This document shows positions 17,834 to 27,362 of a stretch of DNA of 64,000 nt, in pieces; position 1 is the stretch's first letter; every line of letters starts with the position of its first letter. The notes under the pieces are model-generated. The model was not told the DNA's origin, ran no database searches, and was given only the letters and a program-made list of their open reading frames with translations. Position numbers and translations under genes: made by a program. The stretch is from Thecamonas trahens ATCC 50062 (taxonomy: Eukaryota > Apusozoa > Apusomonadida > Apusomonadidae). The stretch covers positions 20,079 to 84,078 of the forward strand of contig NW_013657626.1 of NCBI RefSeq assembly GCF_000142905.1, read 5' to 3'.

Positions 17834-18730
17834 ATGACGACTGAGAGCGGACGTGTTTTTTATGCCAATGAAAACGTAGGCGTCGTCACGCAAGGTCGTT
17901 TGGTGGCGGTAGCCCTCGCCGCTTGTTTGGTGCTCTTTATTTGGTGGTTGGCGGCAGGCGGTGGTGGCTTTCATCCTGTTCCCACACGCTCTGCTCAAGG
18001 TGAACGACATGACATGGAAGAGATTGGTGATGGTAGTCGCAAGGATGATGGTGTTGTTGAAAGTGCGGCTATTGGTGGGAAGAACAGCGGCATCGCCTCT
18101 ATTTCGGCCACGGGCAAGGACAAGGCCGTATCAAGTGATGATGCTGCCGTTCTCGCGGAGGAGGACGATGGCTTTGCGGGCAAGGTATACACGCCGAGTA
18201 AGCCTGGAAGGAGCATGGTCTGGCTCGATGTCGAGATCGATGGTGCTGCCGCAGGTCGGGTCGTCGCTGAGATTCTCGATGACGTTGTGCCCAAGACCGC
18301 TGCAAACTTTGTCGGCCTCTGCAAGGGGACCGAGCTTCCCAATGGCAAGACGCTGACCTTTGCTGGCCACAACTGCCATCGCATCATTGACGGATTCATT
18401 GTTCAGTGCGGCGACATCACCCGTGGTGACGGCCGCGGCGGCCGCTCCATCTACCCGAGCGGGTCGTTTGACGACGAGCCCGCCGGCCTCGCCCTCAAGC
18501 ACAACGCGCGGTACTTGCTGCAGATGGCCAACGCCGGGCCAAACACAAACGGATCGCAGTTCTGCTTCATGCTCAACCCAGCGCCGCATCTTAATGGCCA
18601 CCACGTCGTCTTTGGCCACGTTGTCGACGGCTTTGACGTCGTTGACGCCATGGAGACTGCTGGCACCCAGTCGGGTGTCCCGTCCAAGACCGTCACGATT
18701 ATCCGGACCGGTGTCATCTCCACTCCGTAG
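17834..18730 (+). CDS. Membrane-anchored cyclophilin (peptidyl-prolyl cis-trans isomerase)
   Basis: A 298-residue type II membrane protein. The Met at 17834 is chosen because it is followed by a short polar N-tail and a single hydrophobic helix (LVAVALAACLVLFIWWLA, about residues 23-40). A low-complexity acidic linker reaches about residue 125, then a full cyclophilin domain. Catalytic residues are retained in HRIIDGFIVQCGD (the Arg, Phe and Gln of the active site) and in GSQFCFML. The tryptophan that contacts cyclosporin A in human CypA (EWLDG) is replaced: the segment reads PHLNGHHVVFGHV. Cyclosporin sensitivity should therefore be low. The domain would face the secretory lumen or the cell exterior. 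The stop is 34 bp from the convergent LCAT gene. Confidence 0.9.
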   Translation: MTTESGRVFYANENVGVVTQGRLVAVALAACLVLFIWWLAAGGGGFHPVPTRSAQGERHDMEEIGDGSRKDDGVVESAAIGGKNSGIASISATGKDKAVSSDDAAVLAEEDDGFAGKVYTPSKPGRSMVWLDVEIDGAAAGRVVAEILDDVVPKTAANFVGLCKGTELPNGKTLTFAGHNCHRIIDGFIVQCGDITRGDGRGGRSIYPSGSFDDEPAGLALKHNARYLLQMANAGPNTNGSQFCFMLNPAPHLNGHHVVFGHVVDGFDVVDAMETAGTQSGVPSKTVTIIRTGVISTP

Positions 18731-18764
18731 CGGTGCTCGACAAACGAGAAGCAAGACATGCATG

Positions 18765-20064
18765 TTATGATGTCGTCACAATTTGCAGCAGGTAGTCGAG
18801 GATCTCTGGGTTGCCCGGCATAGCGCCGTGCTCGGCCTTGTCGAACGTCCGCAGCTCGACCGGCGCAGACTGGCGCGCACCCCACTGGCCGCACACCCGC
18901 AGCGAGGTGCCCGGCACCGTGCCATCGCCATCCATGGTCGTTGTCGCTGCTGGCTGCTGCCCAAGCCCAGACGGATACGAGAACGCTACCTCGGTCTCCA
19001 CAGAGTTACCGATCAGGCAGTGGACCGGGACGCCCGGCGGCGCTGTCCCGAGATCCAACAGCAACGTCTGGCTGTAGATCTGCGCCGTCGACGTCGCGTT
19101 GGCGTCGACAAACAGCCGACTAATGTTGTTGAGCCCATAGCAGACTCCTGTCGAGGCGTCGGTCACGATGCAGTCGGCCACCGCGGCGTGCTTGTTCGGC
19201 GCCAACCACACCACACCACCCAATTGCGGATGGCAACCGCAAAGTCATGCGGCTTGACCAGAGAGATGTTGAAGAAGGTCATGCCGACCGAAGCGCCCGA
19301 TATCAGCGCCTTGAGGACGCCAGGCGCGCCGCCGAGTGGTGCGCCCATGGGAATGAACGACGCCACGTACTTGGCCTTCCACGCCGGATCCGCGTTCGCC
19401 AAAAGATAAGAGCCCATGGCCCCGCCCATCGAATGGCCCAGGATGTGGACCTGCGTCCCGTTGGCCTCGGTGTACATCTCCTCAATCATGTCCATGGTCG
19501 CCGAGAACCACTCGGGCTGGGCGTAGGGGGGCGGCGGAAGTCGTAGGTGGCAGCGCGGAGATCGCCGCCATTCACGTAGCCGGCAGCGGTAAAGGCCGCC
19601 GTCAGCTTTGCCATGTACGTGGTGATGGAGCGAAAGCCAAACTCATTGTCCAACGAGTTGACGCCATCCATCGTTCCGTAGCCCACAGGTGTGATGGTCA
19701 CGCCTGGCGAGTCGTAGTACACGTTGTCGACGTCATCATAGACGAGGCGAATGTTGTCAAAGAAGCAATCGCGAGACGCGACCAACGACGAGATCTTCAA
19801 CCATTGCAGATGCGAGCCTTGATTCTTGGTGCAATACACGTGGACAGTATGTGGTTTGGCCAACGTCGCGTTCAGTTGAGATCCGCCGAGTCCCGGAATG
19901 ACCAAAACCGGCGCATGCGCCTCGCTCGCAAACCGCTCGCCCACTTTCATTCCAGCCAGCATAACTTCCAGCTCCTCCGCTTCCAGAACCTCATCTCCGG
20001 TAGAGCACATCGCAAGTGTCGCAACTGTGATCATGCAAATCCACATACCCGTAGCTGTTCGCAT
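18765..20064 (-). CDS. LCAT/PDAT-family acyltransferase or phospholipase, reading frame broken twice
   Basis: Secreted or lumenal alpha/beta enzyme of the lecithin:cholesterol acyltransferase family, which moves or releases acyl chains from phospholipids. A signal peptide starts at 20064. PVLVIPGLGGSQL is the lid/oxyanion region; YDFRRPP, the nucleophile GHSMGG, DGDGTVPGTSL (Asp) and AEHGAM (His) complete the triad. These pieces lie in three frames: 20064 to about 19530, about 19530 to 19225, and about 19225 to 18765. Around 19526-19531 a run of six G would need to be seven to keep frame (RRPP then YAQPEWFSATMDM). Near 19222 one further missing base separates AIRN from GGVVWLAPN. No splice signals explain the shifts. 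I read this as one gene with two one-base deletions, either sequencing errors or recent inactivation. Confidence 0.8.
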
Positions 20065-20243
20065 CCTCTCCCCGCGTCGAGTTGAGTCTGTCCACGATTC
20101 GCCACCAATGCCCCGCTCCCCGCACTCGCCCCAATTACGCCGATGACTGTCTGATCACCCGCCTCCCCGTACCGCCACCCACGACACAGCGTCAACAGCC
20201 CCACACACAAGCACCAACCATACAACCATGATACTCCACATCG

Positions 20244-21997
20244 ATGGCCTCAATCGTCTTGATCAAAACCCAATCCCCTGCTCGAGCCAGATCGCCCGCC
20301 TCGGCCCCGATCGCCCGCCTCCGCCCCCCAGCTCACAGCACCTCACCCTGCCGCCGACTCGAGGGCATGCTGCGGAGTTTGGGCCAGCTGCGTGCATGTC
20401 ACGTGACATATGCAAGGACAGGAAGCTATGTGCGGGACATTGGCAAGCGCATGACGAGCTTGTTGGCGAGGTTGGGCGGTGTAGAGGAGGTGGGGGTTGA
20501 GTCGGGCAACTCGACTTTGACCGACAAGGCAGAGAGAGCCATCATCGTCAGTTCGTGGGTCAAGTCATTTGGTGACTCGACAAGATCAAGAAACACCCTC
20601 GCCTGTTCTTCCTTTATCTTCTCGTCTCCGATGGCCTACCTCACCCCGTTTGGTGCAAGGGCGATGGCTACTTTGCGCGCTGCTGCGCGAGCTGGGGATG
20701 ACGATGAGGGTGTGGCCATGGCCTTTGGCGACGGCATCGATGATGAGGAGGAGGAGGAGGAAGATGTCGTTATTGCTCGACAGGGGCATTCTCTTGGACA
20801 GAGCGGAGACGGGCTGGACGGACTGGATGGCTTTGCCGTCGATGCAGGGAGGCATGGCTCGCGGCTGGACGTCGCCCATCACTCCTCGGTCCTCCCGCGT
20901 CTGAACTCGATCGACGAGGCCAACGAGTGGATCCACTCGCTGGCAAGCTCGTCGCGCATTGCTGCCTGGCGCCGTGGCGAGCTGCTCGACGCTATGTATG
21001 AAGACATGCTGCTCGATGGCATCCTGCCCAACGAGGAGACCTACCACACTCTCATGTCGCTCTCGATGAAGCAGGAACGGCTCGATCGCGTCCAGTTCTA
21101 CTTTGACGCCATGCGGACGGCCGGCTATGCCCACAACGTTGTCGTCCACAACGTGCTTCTCACTGCGCTCGCCACCGCTGGCCGCGCTGACGACGCCTTT
21201 GCCCATGCCCAACGCATGCGCGCCACCGGCATCGAACCCAACCGCCGCTCGTACGCCATCCTCCTCGTCGCCTGCGGCATCGCCGCCCAGCTTGACCGCG
21301 CCGTTGCCCTCTTTGACTCGCTCATCGACGCCGGCGTCGAGCCGCACCACCACCTCTACGCTGCGCTCATCAACGCGAGCAAGTCGTGCGGCGACCTTGA
21401 CCGCGCCGTCGCTCTACTCCGCGAGGCCCAGTCGGCGCCTGGCGTCACCGACCCGCTCATCGTCCACAATGCCGCCATCTCAGCCGCCGTTGAGCTCGGC
21501 GCCCTCGACACTGCCTTTGACCTCTACGCCGACCTCGAGCGCGACGGCCTCGCCCCCAATTCTGCCACCTACCTCTTCCTCCTCAAGGGTGCGTGTTTGC
21601 ACAAGGACGTCCCTCGCCTCACAGCGCTCTACGCTGCCATGTGTGCTGCAGGGTCACCTCCATCACGCAACGGCTACGACTATCTGCTGCGCGGCCTCGC
21701 CGAGCCGACCGCCCCGGCCGGTGCCCTCCTCGACGCCCTACGTGACATGGTCGGCTCGGGCTCGGCGCCCATGCTCAAGACCCTCATGGCCCTCTTCCAC
21801 AAGATTGGATCGAGCCCGCGCGCCCGCCACGATGACATGCTCCGCTTTGGCGGGCAGTCGTCGACGCCGACCTTCGCCTCTCACAGTCCACCCTCTCGTT
21901 CCTGGCAGACTACGCCAAGCGCCACAAGCTCCGCGAGCTCAAGGACGGCGTCGCCGCCCGCGCCGCACGGGTTAACGCCGCCCAGCTGAAGCACTAA
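20244..21997 (+). CDS. Pentatricopeptide repeat (PPR) protein, frame break near the C-terminus
   Basis: PPR proteins bind organellar RNA. About residues 225-500 carry helical-pair repeats of roughly 35 residues, with the classic ends GILPNEETYHTL, GIEPNRRSYAIL, GVEPHHHLYAAL and GLAPNSATYLFL. The open frame runs to 21989, but its last about 45 residues are Ser/Pro/Thr junk. The alternative frame from about 21857 (VVDADLRLSQSTLSFLADYA, then AKRHKLREL and a stop at 21995-21997) is clearly the real tail. One base is therefore missing in GGCGGGCAGTCG near 21855. The start is uncertain: Met 20244 gives an Arg/Ser-rich leader, but a perfect 14-bp CACGTG palindrome at 20396 suggests promoter, so Met 20451 or 20632 may be used. 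Confidence 0.8.
20396..20409. promoter_or_regulatory. Perfect 14-bp palindrome containing GTCACGTGAC
   Basis: ATGTCACGTGAC plus AT is its own reverse complement. The core GTCACGTGAC is the optimal site of bHLH-zip factors of the USF/MITF/TFEB and yeast Cbf1 type. It lies in the 5' part of the PPR open frame, ahead of two possible in-frame starts. Function is inferred from motif only. Confidence 0.5.
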
Positions 21998-22025
21998 ACT
22001 ACCATACCACCGCTCGCAGCCACCT

Positions 22026-24581
22026 TTACCTGTCTGCTGCCGCCGCCGCCGTCACTTGCGCCGCCAGCTCCGGCGAAAGCTCGGCCCCGAGCCACGCAAG
22101 CACCCGCGGGACGTCGACCGGCTTGGCCGGCATCGCCCGCTCGTCCAGCGGAGCCTTGGCACGGAACAGCTGCGTCTCCGCAGCAAGCTTGGCCCGCCGC
22201 AGCGCTAGCGACTCGGACTCGAGCGCCAGTTTCTCGGCGCGGAGCTGTGAGATGAGCGCGTCGGCGTTGCCCAGCCGCGCGTAGACCGACTCGAGCTCGT
22301 CTAAAACAGACTGGGTAGCAGCGACCTGCTTGGCGATGGCGTCCGACGCCACATGCATGTTGTAGAGCATCTTTTGCAGCTGCGCAATCGACTCGACGTG
22401 TGCAGAGTTCTCCTCGTACAACTCGAGCCGCTCATTGTGCACAAGCTGGAGCTCGGCCCGCAGCGACGAGCACTCGTCCATAAGCGCCCCAGCCTCGGCC
22501 TCGGCCTCAGCCATTCTCCCGGCCACAAGCTCCATCTCGTTCGATAGTTGCGTGTATGCCCGCACCACCTCGTCATAGTCACGGGTCGGCGGACCAGCAT
22601 CATCGGCCGCATAGTCCTGATGCCCACCGCTCCGTGCGTCACTCGCTTCCAGCGCAAGGCGCAGCCGGGTCTCGGCTGCCCGCGACGACGCCAGCTCGGC
22701 CGCCACCGTTGCAAGCTCAGCCTGTGTTGCCCGAAGCTCTGGCCCGCCGCAATCAGCCCCGGTTGCAGTCAGCTCCTCGCGAAGAGCCAGAGTCTCGGCG
22801 CGCAGCCTTTCGATCTCGGCCGCCATCTTGCCGGGCGTCGAGAGCGGCGAGACCGGTGTGGCAACCGGCCGTATGCGCGACGGCTTGGGTGTCGACGGCG
22901 AGGCTGGCGGCGAGAGCGGGGCAGGCGAGTCTATGCGAGAGCCTGCGTTTGAAGCTATACTCGCGTCAAGGTTGAGCTGGGCGTCGATTAGCTCTTTTTT
23001 GACCTCAATGAGCTCGTTGTGGAGCCGAGCATTGGCGGCAGTGAGCTGCGTGTCGGTCACCTTGCCGCCGGCCTGCTCAACAAGTCGCATCTCGAGGTCA
23101 GCGTTGACCATCTGCAGCTTGCGAAGCTCGCTCTGGAAGAGCTGGATGGTCTCTTCGTGCATAGCCCCGAGCGGCATGCGGCCTGCGCCAGACGCGAGCG
23201 CGTGCTCGGCCTGCGAGAGCCGGATCGAGAGCATGGCGATCTTCTCCTGGTCGGTGGCGATTTTGAGCTTGGCGTTGACCAGCTCTTGGCTCTGCGCCAC
23301 ACCCTGCTCATACTGCAGCGTGTCCAACGCGTCCTGTGCGGCGGCAAGCTGCGAGCCCAGCCGGGCATTCTCCTCCTCAAGCGTGGTGACCCGGGCGAGT
23401 AGAGCGCTGGCGGCCGCAGAGACGTCGGCCTTGCTCTCGCCGCCGGAGCTGTCGACAACGGCGTCAGCCATGATGGCTACCAGCGCTGCAGCATGGTCAA
23501 TGAGAAAGGCGACAATGGTGGCGTCGGCCTTGGCGTGTTGGAGTGCATCAACCGGAGACGTCCGCGGCAGCCGCAGCAGGTTGGGGCCAAACACAATGCC
23601 GAGGTTTGCTGCGCCCATCTTGGACCTGCCCGCATGTGAGGCGGCTTCCGCAAGAAACTCCAAGAGGTAGACGGTGGTGACGATGGCAGCTGGCGGCAAG
23701 CTTGCGCGGAGCAGCGAGCCGATGCGCTCGACAAGGGCAGCAGGCTCGGCGTCGGCACGAGCAGCCTCGACGTCGGGAGCGAGGGCGCGGAGCTCGCGGA
23801 CAACATCCAAGCCAAACAGCGGCTCGGGCAGCTCTCTCAGCCAGAGCTTGAGGACAGCAGCGACGGCAAAGACGTCTGACGAAGTGGCAGCAATGTTCAC
23901 GGCTCTGCCTGAGTTAAAGGCCTCCTTGAGCGCCTTGACCTGGGACGATCTGCCCGAGAGTCTAAAGATGCCTTCTCTAGCCAGGCCCTGTTCGGCCCTC
24001 AGATGCTGCGCAACCTGAGTGACAACATAAGGGACTTTGAGGAGGACATGCGGACGAGTCGACGACCTTGCCCACGTGCCAGCCTTGATAGAGGCCATGA
24101 GATCGAGTGACCTTGCATGGGCCTCTTCCCAAGCGAGGAGCTTTTCGAGGCTCACGCCGAATACCGATGAGCTTACCGGAGGTCCACCGGGGAATCCCCC
24201 ACTCGGATGCAATGTCGATGAGCTGTTGGTCATGATCGTGGTCATCAGAGCCAGATCCGCCTTGGTCACGCCCCTCGTCTCGGCCTCGCTCACAGGCATA
24301 GTGCCTGGACTTGCAGCGACTGTGCTCGCAGCAGAACAATCATCACTTTCAAAAGTTGTCAAGTGGTTCAAAGGCTTGGGTCCTCCAGGCTCTGCTCCGT
24401 ACAGCTCTCCGCATGGCTCCTCCTGTCGGGTGAAGAGTCCGCGAGACATGGCTGCCGCCGAGCGAGAAGTGGCGTAGCCGACACGTGGGACGCTTGGCGA
24501 ATCGAGTGGCATCGATAATTTGACGTTGGCATGGTTGCCATCTTCAGCAACGATAAATGCAACGTTGATTAATCGATGCAT
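22026..24581 (-). CDS. RhoGAP domain protein with long coiled coil
   Basis: A GTPase-activating protein for Rho-family GTPases, probably on the cytoskeleton. After a Ser/Pro-rich N-tail, the RhoGAP domain covers about residues 140-365. The catalytic arginine finger is in EGIFRLSGR (about residue 205), with VAAVLKLWLRELPEPL and NLGIVFGPNLLR as the other conserved blocks. A coiled coil of about 450 residues follows, rich in Leu/Glu/Ala heptads and interrupted by a Pro/Ser linker (SPAPLSPPASPSTPKPSR). The start is uncertain: 24581 (MHRLINV) and 24512 (MPLDSPSV) are both in frame. The former overlaps a duplicated promoter-like element, so 24512 may be the true start. It is divergent from the CH-domain gene and close to the convergent PPR stop. 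Confidence 0.87.
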   Translation of the reverse strand: MHRLINVAFIVAEDGNHANVKLSMPLDSPSVPRVGYATSRSAAAMSRGLFTRQEEPCGELYGAEPGGPKPLNHLTTFESDDCSAASTVAASPGTMPVSEAETRGVTKADLALMTTIMTNSSSTLHPSGGFPGGPPVSSSVFGVSLEKLLAWEEAHARSLDLMASIKAGTWARSSTRPHVLLKVPYVVTQVAQHLRAEQGLAREGIFRLSGRSSQVKALKEAFNSGRAVNIAATSSDVFAVAAVLKLWLRELPEPLFGLDVVRELRALAPDVEAARADAEPAALVERIGSLLRASLPPAAIVTTVYLLEFLAEAASHAGRSKMGAANLGIVFGPNLLRLPRTSPVDALQHAKADATIVAFLIDHAAALVAIMADAVVDSSGGESKADVSAAASALLARVTTLEEENARLGSQLAAAQDALDTLQYEQGVAQSQELVNAKLKIATDQEKIAMLSIRLSQAEHALASGAGRMPLGAMHEETIQLFQSELRKLQMVNADLEMRLVEQAGGKVTDTQLTAANARLHNELIEVKKELIDAQLNLDASIASNAGSRIDSPAPLSPPASPSTPKPSRIRPVATPVSPLSTPGKMAAEIERLRAETLALREELTATGADCGGPELRATQAELATVAAELASSRAAETRLRLALEASDARSGGHQDYAADDAGPPTRDYDEVVRAYTQLSNEMELVAGRMAEAEAEAGALMDECSSLRAELQLVHNERLELYEENSAHVESIAQLQKMLYNMHVASDAIAKQVAATQSVLDELESVYARLGNADALISQLRAEKLALESESLALRRAKLAAETQLFRAKAPLDERAMPAKPVDVPRVLAWLGAELSPELAAQVTAAAAADR
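24548..24575. promoter_or_regulatory. Copy 1 of a 28-bp near-palindromic element
   Basis: This element contains CGATAAATGCAACGTTGATT followed by AATCG. It is an imperfect inverted repeat centred on AACGTT, and a second copy (26 of 28 bases identical) lies at 24727-24754. Both sit at the RhoGAP/CH-protein divergent promoter. A shared regulatory site is inferred. Confidence 0.5.
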
Positions 24582-24726
24582 GCAGGCCATGCACTGATAG
24601 TCATCACACACACGTCCACACCACCATCCACACCCATACCCACAACACACTGCATGTGTATACATACAACAGGCGGCTGCGGGGTGACGACCACAATCTC
24701 AGCTATCGCGCCAGCCCAGCCACTGC

Positions 24727-24754
24727 CAACGATAAATCCAACGTTGAATAATCG
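24727..24754. promoter_or_regulatory. Copy 2 of a 28-bp near-palindromic element
   Basis: This copy contains CGATAAATCCAACGTTGAAT followed by AATCG, directly repeated from 24548 at a distance of 179 bp. It lies about 180 bp upstream of the CH-protein start. Confidence 0.5.
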
Positions 24755-24932
24755 TGACAACCAAGGGTCGACCAAGAGACGGGTCGGGCCTCGAGCGCCA
24801 TAGGCAAAGGGCTGGCGCAGCGAGCTTGCAACTTGTGTGCGCACCTCTCTTCATCTCTGTCTGTCTCTGGGACAGTGCAAGTGGGGCAGAAGGAGGGAAG
24901 AGAAGGGAAGGCCGTGGAGGCGAGCTTGTACC

Positions 24933-27047
24933 ATGGCATGTGGTCGTGTTGGCGAGGTGGAGGCTGTCTATGACTGGGTTGTGGAGACAGTTGGCGAGCA
25001 GCTGCCGGAGCACTTGGCCGAGTTGAACAGTTTGGAAGAGCTCGTGAGCGATGGAACGGTGCTCTGTGTGCTCATCAACGTACTTTTGGATTTGTATGAA
25101 CCAGCCGAGTCAAAGTTGGTGGTTCGTATTGGTTCATCGGCTTTGTTGAGGCGTATTGCAGCCATGGAGAACGTTTCTAACTTTCTCGCGGCGGCAGAGA
25201 ACGTCTTTGGCCTCGCTCCTCATCAACTCTTCCTTCCCATGGACATTGTCAACACAACTGTCAACACAAAGGCCGTGGCTGGTGCTCTCTACTCTTTTGC
25301 CGTTCGCTTGGAATCCATCAACATTCCTGACATCCCTCGCATCGCTGGCCATCGTCGCTTTGCCCGCAAGCCGGCTGCTCTCGCAGCGTCGCCGGTCCCA
25401 ACTCCGCTGCCGACCCCAAAGCCACAACCGGAGCCTACCCCGCAGCCGAGCCCAGAGCCGAGCCCCGCTCCCTCTCCAGAGTCCACCCCCGACCCCTCTC
25501 CAGAGTCCACCCCCGACCCGTCGCTGTCTTGCGCATCTGATGCTGCCGCCGTCTCGGTCGGTTTTGACGATCAGACGCCGGCCACTGACTCTGTGGCGTC
25601 GGTTGACGACTCTGTGACTCCGGTTGGCAATCAGAATGGTGCTTCAGACGATGACTTTCTTGCCGACGAGCTCGCGGCGGTGGCAGCCGCCATCTCGTCC
25701 AACCCGGCACTTGAAGTCGAGCCCGCATCCGAGCCCGAGCCCGAGCCGGAGCCGGAGCCTGCGCCTGAACCCGAGCTCGCGCCCGAGCCCAAGTCCGCGC
25801 AGTCTGAGAATGCAGCCAGGCCCGCGCCCATGTCGCAGCATGCTGCGGTGGCGAGGGCAGCCGGGCATGCCCAGCGGCGCAAGGACACCGAGTCCGAGAT
25901 CGACCGTGAGCTGGTCAAGATGCAGGTGGCCATGTCTGAGCTGATGGCCATGGCGGCCGAGGATGGGGCCCAGAAGGCCGGTGAAAGGGCCGAGCGGTGC
26001 ACCGGTTGTGGCGAGCGGATCTACAACATGGGTGTGTCGGTGGTCATTGACGATGCGCGATACCACAAGGCGCTCGACTGCCTGCCGACTAAGCCCAAGA
26101 GCCCGCTACTCGACGAGCTGCCGCGGGAGCGGTCGCGGCTCTCGATGGTCCTGGATGATGCGCTGACGATTCCGCTGGCCGCGCTCTCGCTCGACGATGC
26201 GCTGAGCGATGCTATGAGCGCCGGTGGCGACGATGACAAAGGCAAAGGTAGCGAGACCGCCGGCGCTGTGCCGGCGGCCGGCGAGAGCGCGCCACCCAGT
26301 GCGCTGCTTGCCCCTGACGCCATGTCTAGGACCCGGTCGCGCCTCTCCATGGTCTTACACGACACGCTTCTTGCCGATGACGGTTCCAGCGGGCCCAACC
26401 CGGTCATCACCGAACTCGCCGAGGCGATCGGGTCCGGCATCGCCGATCTTGCCTCTGAGGCTGTGGCCGAGTCGGAGTCGGATCCAGAGCCCGAGTCTGA
26501 GCCCCAACCCGATGTGGAGCCGGAGTCGGCAAGGCCACAGCAAGCAACGCTCGCCATTCCGGCGGTGACCCGGCTGCGCTCGCGGTCCAAGGCGCGATCG
26601 CGGCTCTCGCTGGTGCTTGACGACGCGCTCGCGGTGCCGACGTTTTCGGAGAGCGAGTTTGACATCTCTGAATTTGACTCGCTCGCCCTCTCGTCCGACT
26701 CGGACGTCGACAACTACGATGTTGAATCCCTGGGCGGCGATACGCCGTCGCTGCGGCCACGAAAGCACACGCTCGGCGCGCCGACGTCGACGGCCACGGC
26801 TGATGCTGCGGCGGTTCTCCGCGACTGGGAGGCGCTGGACAAGGCCATCCAGGCGCGTGAAAAGCTCAACAAGGTCCGGGCTGGACTCACCGCTATGGCT
26901 TCGCTGTACGCACCAAATACGCCAGAGCGCCTCGCCGTCGTCGAGCAGCTGAAGGCATGCCGTGCCTCCCTTGCACTGCAGTCCGAGTGCATCGATCGGC
27001 TGGGTCCGGTCGACTCGCCGCGCTACGACTCTCTTCGATCAGCCTAA
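24933..27047 (+). CDS. Calponin-homology domain protein with repeated RLSxVLDD motif
   Basis: A 704-residue cytoskeletal adaptor. The Met at 24933 has a good context (CCATGG). A single CH domain covers about residues 8-130 (VEAVYDWVVETVGEQLPE, DGTVLCVLIN, PMDIVNTTVNTKAV), so actin or microtubule association is likely. Next is a Pro/Glu-Pro-rich linker (about 150-320) and a short Cys motif near 356-382 (CTGCGERIYNMG, then HKALDC) resembling half a LIM finger. Three copies of RSRLS(M/L)VLxDxL lie near residues 399, 467 and 554. The C-terminus is an acidic stretch and a short coiled coil (AREKLNKVRAGL). The triple motif is not one I recognise. Confidence 0.8.
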   Translation: MACGRVGEVEAVYDWVVETVGEQLPEHLAELNSLEELVSDGTVLCVLINVLLDLYEPAESKLVVRIGSSALLRRIAAMENVSNFLAAAENVFGLAPHQLFLPMDIVNTTVNTKAVAGALYSFAVRLESINIPDIPRIAGHRRFARKPAALAASPVPTPLPTPKPQPEPTPQPSPEPSPAPSPESTPDPSPESTPDPSLSCASDAAAVSVGFDDQTPATDSVASVDDSVTPVGNQNGASDDDFLADELAAVAAAISSNPALEVEPASEPEPEPEPEPAPEPELAPEPKSAQSENAARPAPMSQHAAVARAAGHAQRRKDTESEIDRELVKMQVAMSELMAMAAEDGAQKAGERAERCTGCGERIYNMGVSVVIDDARYHKALDCLPTKPKSPLLDELPRERSRLSMVLDDALTIPLAALSLDDALSDAMSAGGDDDKGKGSETAGAVPAAGESAPPSALLAPDAMSRTRSRLSMVLHDTLLADDGSSGPNPVITELAEAIGSGIADLASEAVAESESDPEPESEPQPDVEPESARPQQATLAIPAVTRLRSRSKARSRLSLVLDDALAVPTFSESEFDISEFDSLALSSDSDVDNYDVESLGGDTPSLRPRKHTLGAPTSTATADAAAVLRDWEALDKAIQAREKLNKVRAGLTAMASLYAPNTPERLAVVEQLKACRASLALQSECIDRLGPVDSPRYDSLRSA

Positions 27048-27362
27048 AATCGGCTCGCATGATCCGCCCTCCCATTCATGATACCACCCGCAGTTAATTA
27101 GACACAGGTGCACAACCCCCCCTCTATGGTGATGCCGGCTGATGGCTGACATGGTTGAGCTGCCGGGTGACGATCGCGGTCACACAAGGCACGGATATGA
27201 ATTCGGTGGAGACGACATGGATTATTTTCGTGCGGCAGCGCACAAAGGGACCAACACTGACAGGGCAAGGTGTGTGTGAGAGACGGGGGGGGGGGGGGGG
27301 GGGGGGGGGGACAGGCGTATTGAGGCCACCTGGCCACACCTCACTGACTGGGGAAGGGAACC
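27048..27362. other. Spacer with a 26-base G run
   Basis: Between the CH gene and the glycogen-binding-protein gene. The only notable element is an uninterrupted run of 26 G (27285-27310), ending about 52 bp before the next start codon. No gene is seen. Confidence 0.6.
27285..27310. repeat. Poly-G tract (26 nt)
   Basis: A pure G homopolymer that could form a G-quadruplex in the 5' leader of the following gene. Its length is probably unreliable in the assembly. Confidence 0.85.
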
